The position numbers and the translations under genes are program-made. A DNA stretch of 64,000 nucleotides from Campanula takesimana (lineage: Eukaryota; Streptophyta; Magnoliopsida; Asterales; Campanulaceae), in NCBI GenBank assembly GCA_026119855.1, contig JAOWBW010000105.1, forward strand, positions 682,001-746,000, written 5' to 3'. The first letter of the stretch is position 1; every line of letters begins with the position of its first letter. Shown piece after piece: positions 33,699-43,948 of this stretch. The notes beneath the pieces were generated by a model, which was given only the letters and a program-made list of their open reading frames with translations, had not been told where the DNA came from and ran no database searches.

Positions 33699-36462
33699 AG
33701 GAGAAGCCCCGCGGGGAAATATTCAATACGTCAGAGACAATGATGCAAACGGGGAAGGACGTTACGACATCCAGTACATTGGAGAGGAAGCCCCAAGCAA
33801 TACCCAGCTTTCCGCCCAGATCAGACGACTGGAAAAAGTATTCCTGATACCCACCTATCCGCCCGAGCAAGAGGAAATGATCGGTTTCAGAAGGAGTGAA
33901 CTGGCATCTACCCTTTTTCATTCAACACAACCGTTAACAATCAAAATGGCTATAGGAAGGGCGGACATCGGAAGAGTTCTCATTGATACCGGGGCTTCAC
34001 GGGACATACTTTACTTCCATTGTTTAGAAGAAATTGGGATGTCTGAAGCGCACTTAACCCCATATGCGGGCTTGCTGGAAGGGTTCACGAATCATACGGT
34101 CTATGCAAAAGGGACCATTGACTTCGAAGTAACCATTGGAGAGAGGCCGTTCGAGAAAACGGCCCGTGTCACGTTCATGGTGATCGATCTGAAATCCCAG
34201 TACAACGCGATCTTGGGAGTTACCGCTCAGGCTGCCCTTGGAATCGTTGCCTCAATCCCTCACCAGAAAATCAAGTTCAGTACCCCTGCAGGGATCGCGT
34301 GTATCGAGAATAAGCCCGAGCTCTTCCTCAAAGTCATAGAGAGAAAGAGAAAGGAGGGCGCAGCAAGGCAAAGACTGGGAAGCCCGAGGGAGGCAAAAAG
34401 GGCCAAAGCAAGTGAAAAAGAGGTCGCAGGCACGGCCATGATCGGGACGTTATCTTTCCACTCCACGAGGGCAGAATTCAAGCGGAGCAGGAGAGCCCGC
34501 CGTATGGCCGCGGAAACCGAGCATATCAATATCGTAATCGATTCACTGCATAACCGAGAAGTTGCGGATATCCGCCCTAATGATGCTTTGGAAGATGTGG
34601 CCATAAATCCGGCATACCCCGAGCAGACAATAAAGGTCGGGCTGGAGCTCCCCGTGGAGGAAAGAAAGGTGTTGATAGAATTACTGAGAAGAAGCCTAGA
34701 CGTGTTCGCCTGGACCGTAGAGGATATGGAGGGGATAAGCAGAGAGGTGATCGAACACGAACTGAATATCGATCCCACATTTACCCGGGTCCTCCAGAAA
34801 GAAAGATACTTTTCACCGGAAAAGAAAACGGCGATCAAGGTCGAGGTAGATAAGCTGCTGAAAGCAGGAATCATAAGCCCGATCAAATATCCGAAGTGGT
34901 TAGCCAACGTCGTCATGGTGACCAAAGCAAATGGAAAGTGGAGAATGTGCGTGGATTTCACCGATTTGAACAAGGCCTGCCCTAAGGATTGTTACCCTCT
35001 TCCCCGGATCGATCAATTAGTAGACTCTATCGCCGGCCATAGAGTATTAAGCTTTATAGATGCCTACTCGGGCTATCATCAAATCAAAATGAAGGAGACT
35101 GATATTCCGTCATGCGCTTTCTATGCCGCGGGCAAAACCTACACGTTTAACAACATGCCGTTTGGCCTCAAAAATGCGGGTGGTACGTATCAAAGGATGG
35201 TAGGAATCGTCTTCGATGATCAATTAGGGCGGAACCTGGAGGCTTACATCGACGATATGGTTATCAAGACCAAGGAGACCTCTCACGACCTTGATGTGAC
35301 AGAAACTTTCACCAGCCTCCGGAGAAACAATATGAAACTTAACCCATCCAAATGCGCCTTTGGAGTAAAGGCAGGGAAGTTTTTGGGCTTCATGGTGAAC
35401 CAGAGAGGGATAGAGGCAAACCCGGAGAAGATCATGGCGTTAATAAACATGCAACCCCCCATATGTGTTAAGGAGGTACAGAAGCTGAATGGCCGCATCA
35501 CGGCCTTGGGGAGGTTCATCGCCAAGTCAGCAGAAAAATGCCTGCCTTTCTTTAAAACTTTGAAAGGAGGAAAAAATGAGGGGTTTGAATGGAACGAGGA
35601 CTGCCGGAATGCTTTTGAGCAAATAAAAGCTTACCTGGGAAAACCGCCGCTGTTGAGCAGTCCCATTTTGGGTGAAGAACTCTACGTTTTCTTGGCTGCA
35701 ACAGATCACGCTGTGGCTGCGGTTTTGGTAAGAGAAGAGAACGACCTCCAGAAGCCCGTGTACTATGTTTCCAAAGCACTATCCGCGGTAGAAGGGCGCT
35801 ACTTGAACATTGAGAAGCTGGCCTTCGCCTTGCTCATAGCCGCTCGGAAGCTGCGGGCATACTTCATCGCCCACCCGATCACGGTCTATTCGGATAACCC
35901 GCTGAAAAAAGTGCTCCATAAGCCCGAATCCTCGGGAAGAATGCTGTCATGGTCGATAGAGCTGACTGAGTTCCAAATCACTTACTCTCCGCGAAAGACC
36001 ATTAAGGCACAAGCACTGGCGGACTTTGTGGCAGAAACTACGTTTAAAGTAAAGGAAAGCGAAGCGGACAAAGTCCAGCCCGATAAAGCAAAGAAAAGGC
36101 GGGGCAAGGAGGCCATGGATGCAGGGGAAAGACCGGAGAATTGTTGGTCATTGAGCGTCGACGGGTCATCGGGAAAAACTGTTAGTGGCGCCGGAATCCT
36201 ATTGATCGCCCCAAAAGGTCAAAGGTTTAAACGAGCCTTAAGGTTCAAGTTCGCGGTTTCCAACAATCAAGCCGAGTACGAGGCGTTGATAGCGGGCTTG
36301 GAATTAGCCCGGGACATGAAGGTCTCAAATTTGATCGTAAAAAGTGACTCACAGCTAGTGGTAAATCAGGTCAAAGGGGAATACGAGACAAATCACCCGG
36401 TGCTGTTCAAATACAAGGAACTTGCAGCAAACCTGTTGGGGAATTTGAGTACCACGAGCTGA
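33580..36462 (+). pseudogene. Protease, RT and two RNase H domains of the Tat/Retand-like element
   Basis: 960 codons; the first codon is GTG, and the frame is a continuation of gag. Protease site LIDTGASRDILYF is near residue 134. RT blocks are KWRMCVDFTDLN, SFIDAYSGYHQI and the catalytic AYIDDMVIKTK near 556. The first RNase H has AATDHAVAAVLV and VYSDNPLKKVLH. The second, archaeal-type RNase H starts at SVDGSSG near 859, with AEYEALIAGLELA and VKSDSQLVVNQVKGEY. The dual RNase H is diagnostic of the Tat lineage. A frameshift near 36430 ends the frame at GNLSTTS. The span lacks internal stops despite its length, so the copy is young or the breaks are sequencing errors. Confidence 0.92.
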
Positions 36463-37346
36463 CCCAGGTTAACCGGGCTGAAAACTCCGAGGCGGACTTA
36501 CTTTCAAGAATCACGAACGAAGACATCGCGAAGCTTAGTATCGATTGTTGGATAGAATTTACGGAACGCCCGGCCATCGACAGGGTAGAGATCCACCAGA
36601 TAGGGGAGCCCGAGAAGGATTGGGTAGACGAGATTATGGGATACATAGAGGACATCCTTCCCAGCGATCCGGATCGGGCAAAGATTTTGAGAAGACAAGC
36701 TGCCAGATACACGATCATTGATGGCGTACTTTATCGGAGATCCTTCACCAAACCACTGCTGAGGTGTGTCAAGTCCGAAACAGTCACCAACTTGTTGTAC
36801 GAAGTTCACGAAGGCGTGTGTGGAGGACATCCCGGTGCCCGAACACTATCCGATAAAATCAGATTCCTTGGGTATTACTGGCCGACAATGAAAAAAGATG
36901 CAGAGGAATATGTCCGCAAATGTGATCAATGCCAAAGATTCGCCAACATACCAAGACAGCCATCCACGGAGCAGAGCCTGGTAGTCCCAACTTGGGCATT
37001 CGACATGTGGGGAATTGATTTGATTGGGCCTTATCCCAAAGCGCCCGGCGGAGCGCAAATGGTAGTGGTCGCAGTAGATTATTTCACAAAATGGGTAGAG
37101 GCCAAGGCGCTAACTAACACGACGGAAGCAAGTATTATCAAGTTCATCCACGACCAAATATTCTGCCGGTTTGGTTTGCCCCGGGCTATCGTCTCCGATC
37201 ATGGACCCCAGTTCCAAAGCAAGTTTACGGCGGAATGCAAGAGACTCAACGTAGAACATCGGCAATCATCTGTCGCAAGACCGCAGGGAAATGGACAGGC
37301 CGAGGCCGCAAATAAGTTGCTTATGACCGCCTTGAACAAAATTTGA
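36463..37346 (+). pseudogene. Integrase (zinc finger and core) of the Tat/Retand-like element
   Basis: Frame open from about 36440; the listed ATG 36636 is internal. HHCC finger: HPGARTLSDKIRF and CDQCQRFANI. The rve core has D in MWGIDLIGPYP, D in VSDHGPQFQS and E in GNGQAEAANK. The frame stops at TGA 37344 after ALNKI through an indel near 37338; the C-terminal part continues in another frame. Confidence 0.9.
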
Positions 37347-37849
37347 AGGGAAGGAGCGGTCGCTGGATGGAAGAGCTCAGTACTGCCCTATGGGTTGTCC
37401 GAACCACAACGAGGAATTCAACTGGAGAAACCCCCTTTTCCTTGACATATGGATCAGAGGCGGTCGCGCCCGTAGAGGCAGCCCTACCCACCTACAGGGT
37501 CGCCCATTTTGATGAAACAAGGAATGAGGAAGCCCGGAGAAAAGACTTAGACCTTTTTGAAGAAAAACGGTTGGAAGCACGGGCAAAGATGGTCAATTAC
37601 AAACAAAAGGCCAAAGTCCATCATGACAAAAGGGTGAACAAGAGGTCATTTTCCGTGGGAGACTGGGTCTTGAGAAAAGTTGAAGTCACGGGGAGACAGC
37701 CCGGATATAACAAGCTCTCGCCCAACTGGGAAGGGCCTTATCAGATCGCCCGCATAATCAAAGAAGGGACTTACAGACTCCTCACCAAAGAAGGGAAGGA
37801 CTTGAAAAACGCTTGGCACAGCGACCACCTAAAGAAGTATTACCCTTGA
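37343..37849 (+). pseudogene. Integrase C-terminus of the Tat/Retand-like element
   Basis: Contains GRSGRWMEELSTALW, NSTGETPFSLTYGSEA and FSVGDWVLRKV, then WEGPYQIARI and WHSDHLKKYYP, the expected end of Tat integrases. There is no chromodomain. Ends at TGA 37847-37849. Confidence 0.9.
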
Positions 37850-37991
37850 ATATTGTATTCCCCCCTGTTATTAGAAATCCGCCTAGTTTCTACCTTATGC
37901 ATTGTAATGTTGATGTACGGCTCCATGAGCGGAAAAAAGATGAAAGATCAATAATATTATGTTTGTCCCATTAAAATAAAAGATCTTCCTA

Positions 37992-38352
37992 AATTCTCAT
38001 GAACAATGCACGGTCATACGCCCTCGAGCTAGACCGTAAGCCCGCCAAGGGAAATACCGTTGCATGAATTCTCATGAACGATGCACGGTCATACGCCCTC
38101 GAGCTAGACCGTAAGCCCGCCAAGGGAAATACCGTTGCATGAATTCTCATGAACGATGCACGGTAATACGCCCTCGAGCTAGACCGTAAGCCCGCCAAGG
38201 GAAATACCGTTGCATGAATTCTCATGAACGATGCACGGTCATACGCCCTCGAGCTAGACCGTAAGCCCGCCAAGGAAATACCGTTGCATGAATTATCATG
38301 AACGATGCGCGGTCATACGCCCTCGAGCTAGACCGTAAGCCCGCCAAGGGAG
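37992..38352. repeat. Tandem repeat array, 75-bp unit, about 4.8 copies
   Basis: Units start at 37992, 38067, 38142, 38217 and 38291 (AATTCTCATGAACGATGCAC...), nearly identical, with the fourth one base shorter. Each contains CGCCCTCGAGCTAGACCG. It lies in the 3' untranslated region of the Tat/Retand-like element, as the amplified tandem repeat of Retand elements does. It is not a CRISPR array: the repeats abut with no unique spacers. Confidence 0.92.
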
Positions 38353-38571
38353 GTAATAATGAAAAACAAAGTGTTTAAGAAAGAACAATAAATGCTTGGC
38401 AATTCCATGAGCAATAAAACACAACGAAAGTAAACGGCAAGGAGAAATATGGATCAAAAGAAGAGCAATTAAATACATTACAAAATCATGTCAAAATGGA
38501 GTCAAATGTTCAAATTCACGGAATCTAATACTATTACAAAAAGGGCCCCAGGACGCAGCCCGGTTTGATCT
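38353..38571. other. Spacer between tandem array and antisense gene
   Basis: AT-rich stretch without coding capacity; it would be the 3' UTR of the antisense gene. Confidence 0.5.
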
Positions 38572-39498
38572 TCAGCTGCCCGGCGGCGGGTTGACTTCCA
38601 CTTTTGGAACAGAATCAGAGGCAGTATGGTCAGCTGTAGAACGAGCCAGAGCTTCAGAGGCTTCGGCTAGAGCGGAGGCAAAAGCTGAAAAGGGAAGAAC
38701 AATACCTTCAACGAAGGGGCCATTGGGGCCAAATACCTTCTCCAGAGCCGCGGCCAGAGACAAGGCGGATTCATCACCCGTAAACCGCAAGTCATCTATC
38801 ATTTTGATCAAGGGTTGAACGGTTACAGGTGAAACCGGAGGCAGAGCATTCCGAACCGACTCGGGCAAGGCTTCAAGCTGATGATCGGCAAAAGGCACTA
38901 AGGAATGACCATTAAAGCATTCCGGATCCGTGGCCACGATGGAACAAAGGATAGTGATCTCTTGGGCAGTATATTTCCCAGTGGCCGCCAGATTCCGGGC
39001 AATAGTATGCACCGCCTGTTCATATTGCTCATTGCCCGCGACGGATAATTTGTCAGAGTACTCTGCGGACTCTTTGAATTCAGCAACCGCCTTGCCCCTC
39101 TCCTCCTCCAAGACCCGCTCACGTTCATTCTCATAGCGCATTTGGTCAAGAAGTTTGCCGTCCAGCTCGTCCACTCTGTTGGACAGCTCCGCGGACTTTT
39201 TCCTCTCCGCCTCCAAAAGCCTCAGGAGCTCAGTATTGCGAGCATCAACTCGCCTTCTCAGCCTCAGCCCGCTCTTTGGCTTCTCGAGCAGCGGCCAGTT
39301 CACAGCTTAATTTAGATACCTCCTTGGCCGCGCTAACGACCTCCGCATCTTTACTCTTTAATTCCTGGCTGGCGCTCTCCACAGTCTAGTCAGCTTTTGG
39401 ACCTCCTCCCTCGCCGACATCAGCTCATTATTCCTCGCCGCGATCACGGCGGCATCAGACTCGTGTTGGGTCCGCAAATAGATAACCTCATTGGCAAT
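38572..39498 (-). pseudogene. Antisense gene of the Tat/Retand-like element: last exon, coiled coil
   Basis: Follows an intron whose acceptor TTATTTGCAG is at 39508-39499. It begins IANEVIYLRTQHESDAAVIA and continues as an Ala/Glu/Lys-rich coiled coil. Two frameshifts (near 39400 and 39265) precede the open frame 39303-38572, which carries LLEAERKKSAELSNRVDEL, a less charged C-terminal domain (QLEALPESVRNALPPVSPV) and ends PPPGS-stop at 38572. No function is known; comparable extra ORFs occur in Tat elements. Confidence 0.72.
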
Positions 39499-39558
39499 CT
39501 GCAAATAACAAAGGTGATTAGACTACGATGCGGAGAGAAACACGATATATAACCCAAG

Positions 39559-39903
39559 TCAAAAACGAACCTCGGTCAAGCACAAGCCCACGTTGCCCGC
39601 GGCGGCGATAGGATTCGAAGCAGCCAAGACCTTCTGCTGGTAATCTGGAAAATATAGACGGTGCATCAGCCCATCACCAACATAAGCATTAGCGCTCCGG
39701 CGGCTGTGTAGATCCACCCCATACACCTCAGGGGCTTTGGCTATCTTAAGCCCGAACTCCCGGGCGCGCTCTCTATCCTCAATGGACTCCACCGGGAATA
39801 AATTGGAGAATAGGGTCCCTCTCGAAGGAGATAAGACCGTGAAATCACCGGCGGAAGAGCCAACCCTCTGATATTTATCCCTCTGAGGGGACGCCGGATC
39901 CAC
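39559..39903 (-). pseudogene. Antisense gene, third exon (3' part)
   Basis: Frame with DPASPQRDKYQRVG and AGNVGLCLTE. A GT-AG donor at GACCGAG|GTTCG (exon end 39571) joins in phase 0 to the coiled-coil exon at 39498, giving a 72-bp intron. It is linked upstream to the 39875-40231 frame by a frameshift near 39890. Confidence 0.65.
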
Positions 39904-40215
39904 GATAGCAGGGTTTCTTCGTGGGCTCGACAGCAGACAGACCTACGCCAGAGGCTTGGGAGGAATGGCCGGTTCCAATCACTGATTTACCGCGGCCAGC
40001 GCCTTGGCGGGGATTCGGGGGCAGGTTCCGGGTCAGTTGCGGCTGAGAAACCACCGCCCCGGACTTATCAACCTTGTCCGTGACAGGGATCTTGGCCCCA
40101 GGAGCCTCCACCCTTTTCATGGCATCAGCTCTCCTTTGCTTTTCAAGAGCTGCGGCTTTCCTGGCCGCGACCTTGATTTCTGCGGCGGATTTGGGAGGCA
40201 TCGTGTCGTTTGGGT
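39875..40215 (-). pseudogene. Antisense gene, third exon (5' part), basic linker
   Basis: Starts after the acceptor TTGTTCGCAG at 40216. It encodes a Lys/Arg/Ala-rich segment (AARKAAALEKQRRADAM) followed by a Pro/Gly/Gln-rich linker, probably disordered. With the upstream donor the reading is SP-DPNDTMPPK, in phase across the 204-bp intron. Confidence 0.65.
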
Positions 40216-40419
40216 CTGCGAACAAGAACAACAGTCAGGCGGGTAAAAACAAAGCGAAAGAAGACAAGAAAAATAATACGAAAGTGTACAATGGAAGAGA
40301 CCGAGTAAACCAGGGTCTGGACAAGTCTCCCCCGAATTACAGGCCGAGCAATTAGAAAGGAAAGCAAATGATTGATGAACTTTCCAATCAGGATCTCGTA
40401 ACATAGGGGCCATGATGAC

Positions 40420-41030
40420 CTGGGCTCGGGGCCAGAAACGCGCCTCGGGGCACCCCGGCGAAGATCAAGAGCTCCTCATCGCTAATAATTGCTGAGACTT
40501 CGAAAACTTGAGGAGTCTCCACAACGGACTGGTCGTCCAAGGTGACCCTCTTTGTAAACCGGGCAAGATAGGCCTCCATCGCCGCGCTCAGCTCTCGGCC
40601 TTCTTCCGGATCAGGAAAGTTTTGGCGGGACATCGAAATCGGCGCTAAATTGTCAGGGCGAGGGAATGGCCAGCCTAAACGGTTCTGAATAACGAAGGGA
40701 TATCTTTGCCACTGATCGAACTTGTTAGTAGCAGCGGAAAAAATCTTCTCAGACCGCGGTTTGGTCTTTAATCTTAAGCAGCCCGCAGTGACTTGATGGG
40801 TGAAGTAAATATGGAGCGCGGACAAGGAAGGTTCATACCCCAACATGCGGCTTACGACTATAAAGGATACCAGATAGCGAATGGCATTCGAGGTCAAGTC
40901 CATAGGCAGGCAATGGGTGAACTCAAGAAATTCACAAAGAAACGGATCCAAGGGAAGGCGCAGCCCGTTTTCAACTGAGCCAGGTAGAATATGCAGGCGA
41001 GGTTCTCGGCCCGGATCAAGGGAGGAGTCA
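40420..41030 (-). pseudogene. Antisense gene, main exon: 'putative gypsy-type transposon' domain
   Basis: Minus-strand frame with SSLDPGREPRLHI, GLRLPLDPFLCEFLEF, IRYLVSFIVVSRMLGYEP and QRYPFVIQNRLGWPF. Spacing and motifs resemble the plant domain annotated as Transposase_28 / putative gypsy-type transposon (PF04195), found in extra ORFs of gypsy elements despite the name. The exon ends at 40420 in SPG|GT, a splice donor. The frame is not open at an ATG; it joins the acidic N-terminal segment by a frameshift near 41040. Role unknown; the Pfam name does not imply transposase activity. Confidence 0.7.
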
Positions 41031-41543
41031 TTGATCTCCCACCCATGAGAGACTCGTATTCAACAAGACCGCAGACGAGATAGACTTTGGGTCGACGCGG
41101 AACTGCGACAAATACTCATCACCATCCTCCTCCTCGCTTTCGTCCCTCAAACCCACGCCAGAGCTAGACGCACCTGCTTGACTGGTCCTCCTGTTATCAG
41201 GGCCCTCAGGAAAGGAATCTACGATCCTAACAGGGGAACGAAGCAAGTTGACCTTGCGAGCAGTATCAGGGGCCAACCTCTCCAGTTGCCCGCGTGAGTC
41301 CGACTGGGTATCTGAAGAACCATCTCCCATGACATCCCGGGCAGGTTCATCCAACAAGAATTCGTCGCCATCATCAGCCCGCTCTGAAGCATCCCCGCTG
41401 CTGGTCACTTCAATCACCCCAGCACCCACGGAAACGTCGCGGTTATGGCCTTGAACGGGCAGATCGTCATCCAGAGGGACATCCAACCAAGACTGAGCAT
41501 TAGAGCCGCTTGCAGACACGCGGTCTCCACCTAATCTCACCAA
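41028..41543 (-). pseudogene. Antisense gene, acidic disordered N-terminal region
   Basis: 171 codons rich in Ser, Asp and Glu (DESEEEDGDEYLSQFRVDP near the end). No ATG at the listed start (TTG), so it is a continuation of the 41851 frame after an indel or short intron. It ends where the frameshift into the conserved domain occurs. Confidence 0.6.
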
Positions 41544-41851
41544 CCTTCTAGCGTTACCGCCATATCTACATTATCGGGGAATCGAGTTAAAACCGCTTTC
41601 ACAAAAACCCCTAACTGTTCCTCGCCCCCTATTACCCTCATTCTCCCCGAGTCAAAATGAACTGAGGGGTCTGTCTCCCACAGCAGGGGTAGGATCCAAG
41701 AGTCCCACTCATAGACTATCCCTATGGTCATAAAAGCATCCCGGGAAAGCCTTTTCCAGGCATTTATCAGGTACCGGTAAATCCCTCCCGTTCGTCGACA
41801 ACAACCGAAAAGGTCCGGACGAAGCATTCTCCCCAGGTCCAATTCATCCAT
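41537..41851 (-). pseudogene. Antisense gene, N-terminal segment from the probable start codon
   Basis: First in-frame ATG at 41851 (MDELDLGRMLRPDLFG), followed by about 100 codons with WILPLLWETDPSVHF and GEEQLGVFVKAVLTRFPD. No family recognised. It lies just downstream of a putative 5'-UTR intron (41911-42111) and a minus-strand TATA box at 42226-42235. Confidence 0.6.
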
Positions 41852-42225
41852 AATCACAGTCAAAGGTTTTTTCAACAAAACTTTATAAAATCAAGATGGA
41901 CCCAGGATTCCTAAGAAAGAGACAAGTTAACCGGTTAGAAATCGGGGATTCGGTGGTTAAAAGTTAAAAGCTTGGTTCGTGATGTTATAAGTTATGAAAA
42001 CACGGCGTGTTAAGTTTCTACCCCCGATGAACGGTGGAGAGGACCGAAGGCGAAAGTTAGCAATCAGAAACCAGCGACGAAAGTAAAAAGGGAAGCACTA
42101 CCTGTTAATCGATCGAGTTAAGGAAACGGAAGAAGCAAATTAACGTCGTTATCAGCGATATTTCTCTCAAGAGCGATGGCCAAAGATTATAAATGCCGAA
42201 GGTCTTTGAATAAGCCAGTTAGGGT

Positions 42226-42235
42226 TATTTATATC
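42226..42235 (-). promoter_or_regulatory. Possible TATA box of the antisense gene
   Basis: Minus-strand GATATAAATA. Downstream, ATTAACAG|GTAGTG (42112/42111) and TTTCTTAG|GAATCC (acceptor ending 41911) would define a 201-bp intron in the 5' UTR before ATG 41851. No transcript evidence here. Confidence 0.45.
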
Positions 42236-42554
42236 CCCAGAATGGGTCGGGTTTAAACCAAAGATCCGGAGCGACCCGGCTTAGACCCGGAAAACGAAGA
42301 GGCGGGAATCAGCTTTTTTCGAATTCCAATGACGGTTCGCATTTAATGAGCGTGCTCCTTGTCATATCAAGGACCTGACAGCTACGTCACTAGCCTGACT
42401 CATGGGGCCCACCGTCCTGTCATCAACCCACCATTGTAAGACTCCGTCCCATGATATTCCGTGCCCGTATTTACTACAGTTTGCTCGGGCCGAGACATGG
42501 AAGCGTAACTCCTCGCGCCGCTCATAAATAAGCTGACCCTCGGAGTTAGGGCCC
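42236..42554. other. 3' untranslated end of the Tat/Retand-like element
   Basis: No coding sequence on the plus strand. It should contain the purine tract before 42555, but only a weak purine run (GGAGTTAGGG) is seen. The minus-strand side would be the antisense promoter. Confidence 0.5.
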
Positions 42555-43192
42555 TGATAAGACCGAGCATCGCAGACCGGACCGGACCCGGTTCAAAGCC
42601 AGTACAAGCGAGTTCGACCGCGTCAAACCGGATAAGCCCGCAAGCTATAAGCCCGAGAGATCCGGGCTTCATGATAATCATAACCGGGGTAGCTCTGCCT
42701 CCCGCTATTCTTAGGGTCCCGCGTTGATCACTCAACCTCATGCCCGGAGCCCGAAGCAGCCAGCTGTCGCAAACGTATCACAGACGTTACCTGTTCGTAC
42801 CTGACATACCATAACGGTTGGTGGTGGAACCATGTTTCCCTGACAACACGCCACGTTCCCAGCCACTCCCCTGGCCGAACCAATGAGGACCTGCCGCGTG
42901 TCCATCCGGACAAGGGCGGTTAGTACCTTAAACCTACCCCTTCTTCTACTCATATAAATACTTCTATCCGCCCCCATGGGCCAGGTACGTGCTCTATCCT
43001 ACTCACACACACAAGGCTTTCACAAGCTTTCTACTTAGGTTTTCCTCAGAGATCTTACTCTCACACCCGAGGGCCTAAGCCGATTCCAACCGGCCTTGGT
43101 CTTAACGTGTTCTTGTTTGTGTTGTGATCAGGATCAAGAGACAGCTATATTGGAGTTCTACCTCCGTGACCCCAGAAATCTAGGCGTCATCA
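42555..43192 (+). repeat. 3' LTR of the Tat/Retand-like element
   Basis: Matches the left LTR. Differences include at least six single-base deletions, all on this side (for example AGGGCG to AGGCG, AACGGTG to AACGTG). That is unusual for natural LTR divergence and it lies about 650 bases from the assembly gap. Confidence 0.93.
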
Positions 43193-43197
43193 TGTTT

Positions 43198-43456
43198 ATT
43201 TGAGTAATTGTAATTATGTTGACATTATCATACATCATGCATTACCGCTGAATCACAAAAGTGACCCATTCTATTTTATCATTAGTAGGATCCGTAACCA
43301 CTCATGTCAAAGACTGGTGCAATGATTAAGCAGAGGGTCTGAATCATACCGTACATTCAGTTTTTTTCAATCACATGTTAATATTTTAATTGACGTATGT
43401 ACGTCTCATTTATACAAATCTTATCTGCAACTATTTTGGATTAGTTTGGAAAGCCA
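43198..43456 (+). other. Upstream region of the dioxygenase fragment
   Basis: AT-rich sequence between the target duplication and the probable start codon at 43457. If the gene is real, the Tat element sits about 260 bases upstream of its start codon. No clear TATA box was chosen. Confidence 0.4.
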
Positions 43457-43848
43457 ATGGAGAAGGTTGAAAGTTGTCACTACCATCAGCCACCTTCACA
43501 GATCAAAATGGTCATAAACAAACCAGCCTGATTCCCGTAGTCCAAGAATTAGCCCGCCAAGGCATCAAACACTTGCCCAGCCAGTTCATTCAAACGCCAT
43601 CTCGATCTAAATCTACCCACAAATTTGATCCAAAATCAGCTCGCTTTGAGTCCGTTCCGGTATAGATGTAGCTAAGCTACGAGTAGGGTTCGACCTGATG
43701 GTCGGGTCGAACCCAAGAGTTAGCCAAGCTAGCTAGAGGTACAAAAGATTGGGGCTTGTTTTTAGTTAAAAATCATGGGATTGAGGATGGGGTACTGGAT
43801 GATGTTAAGGAGTGTGTGAAAGGGTTTTTTGAATTGTCTTTTGATGAG
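43457..43848 (+). pseudogene. 2-oxoglutarate-dependent dioxygenase, N-terminal part, frameshifted and cut by gap
   Basis: Probable start ATG 43457 (MEKVES). One base out of frame come LIPVVQELARQGIKHLPSQF and FDPKSARFESVPV, then after another indel IDVAKL, and then KDWGLFLVKNHGIEDGVL and VKECVKGFFELSFDE. These are the successive blocks of the DIOX_N domain of plant 2-ODD enzymes (non-haem iron oxygenases such as SRG1-like proteins). At least three indels break the frame, so this is a pseudogene or poorly called sequence. The catalytic Fe(II)-binding region would lie beyond the N gap and is not seen. Substrate cannot be inferred. Confidence 0.68.
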
Positions 43849-43948
43849 NNNNNNNNNNNNNNNNNNNNNNNNNNNNNNNNNNNNNNNNNNNNNNNNNNNN
43901 NNNNNNNNNNNNNNNNNNNNNNNNNNNNNNNNNNNNNNNNNNNNNNNN
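43849..43948. other. Assembly gap (100 N)
   Basis: Exactly 100 N, the usual placeholder for a gap of unknown size. The dioxygenase stops at its left edge and a LINE fragment starts at its right edge, so their true distance is unknown. Confidence 0.99.

Larger units (their letters stand above)
31341..43192 (+). mobile_element. Ty3/gypsy Tat/Retand-like retrotransposon, 11.9 kb, complete ends
   Basis: LTRs of 645 and 638 bp are flanked by a perfect 5-bp target duplication TGTTT (31336-31340 and 43193-43197). The primer site resembles the tRNA-Asp type, gag and pol are on the plus strand, a second (archaeal-type) RNase H follows the first, and a long region after integrase holds a tandem array and a minus-strand gene. 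Dual RNase H, extra 3' ORFs and an amplified 3' tandem repeat are known from the Tat lineage (Retand, Grande, Ogre relatives). Several frameshifts break gag and pol. Confidence 0.93.

Noticed and set aside
37992..38352. Regular repeats resembling a CRISPR array
   Set aside because: The units are directly adjacent 75-mers without unique spacers, in a plant retrotransposon.
40004..40355. Plus-strand frames of 80-93 codons over the antisense gene
   Set aside because: Shadows of the minus-strand exon; no domain and no codon pattern of their own.
42400..42977. Three minus-strand frames in the right Tat LTR
   Set aside because: They lie in LTR sequence, recur in the left LTR by duplication and match no family.
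43686..43714. tRNA-like GGTTCGA motif
   Set aside because: No cloverleaf, acceptor stem or anticodon arm around it; it is just a hairpin.
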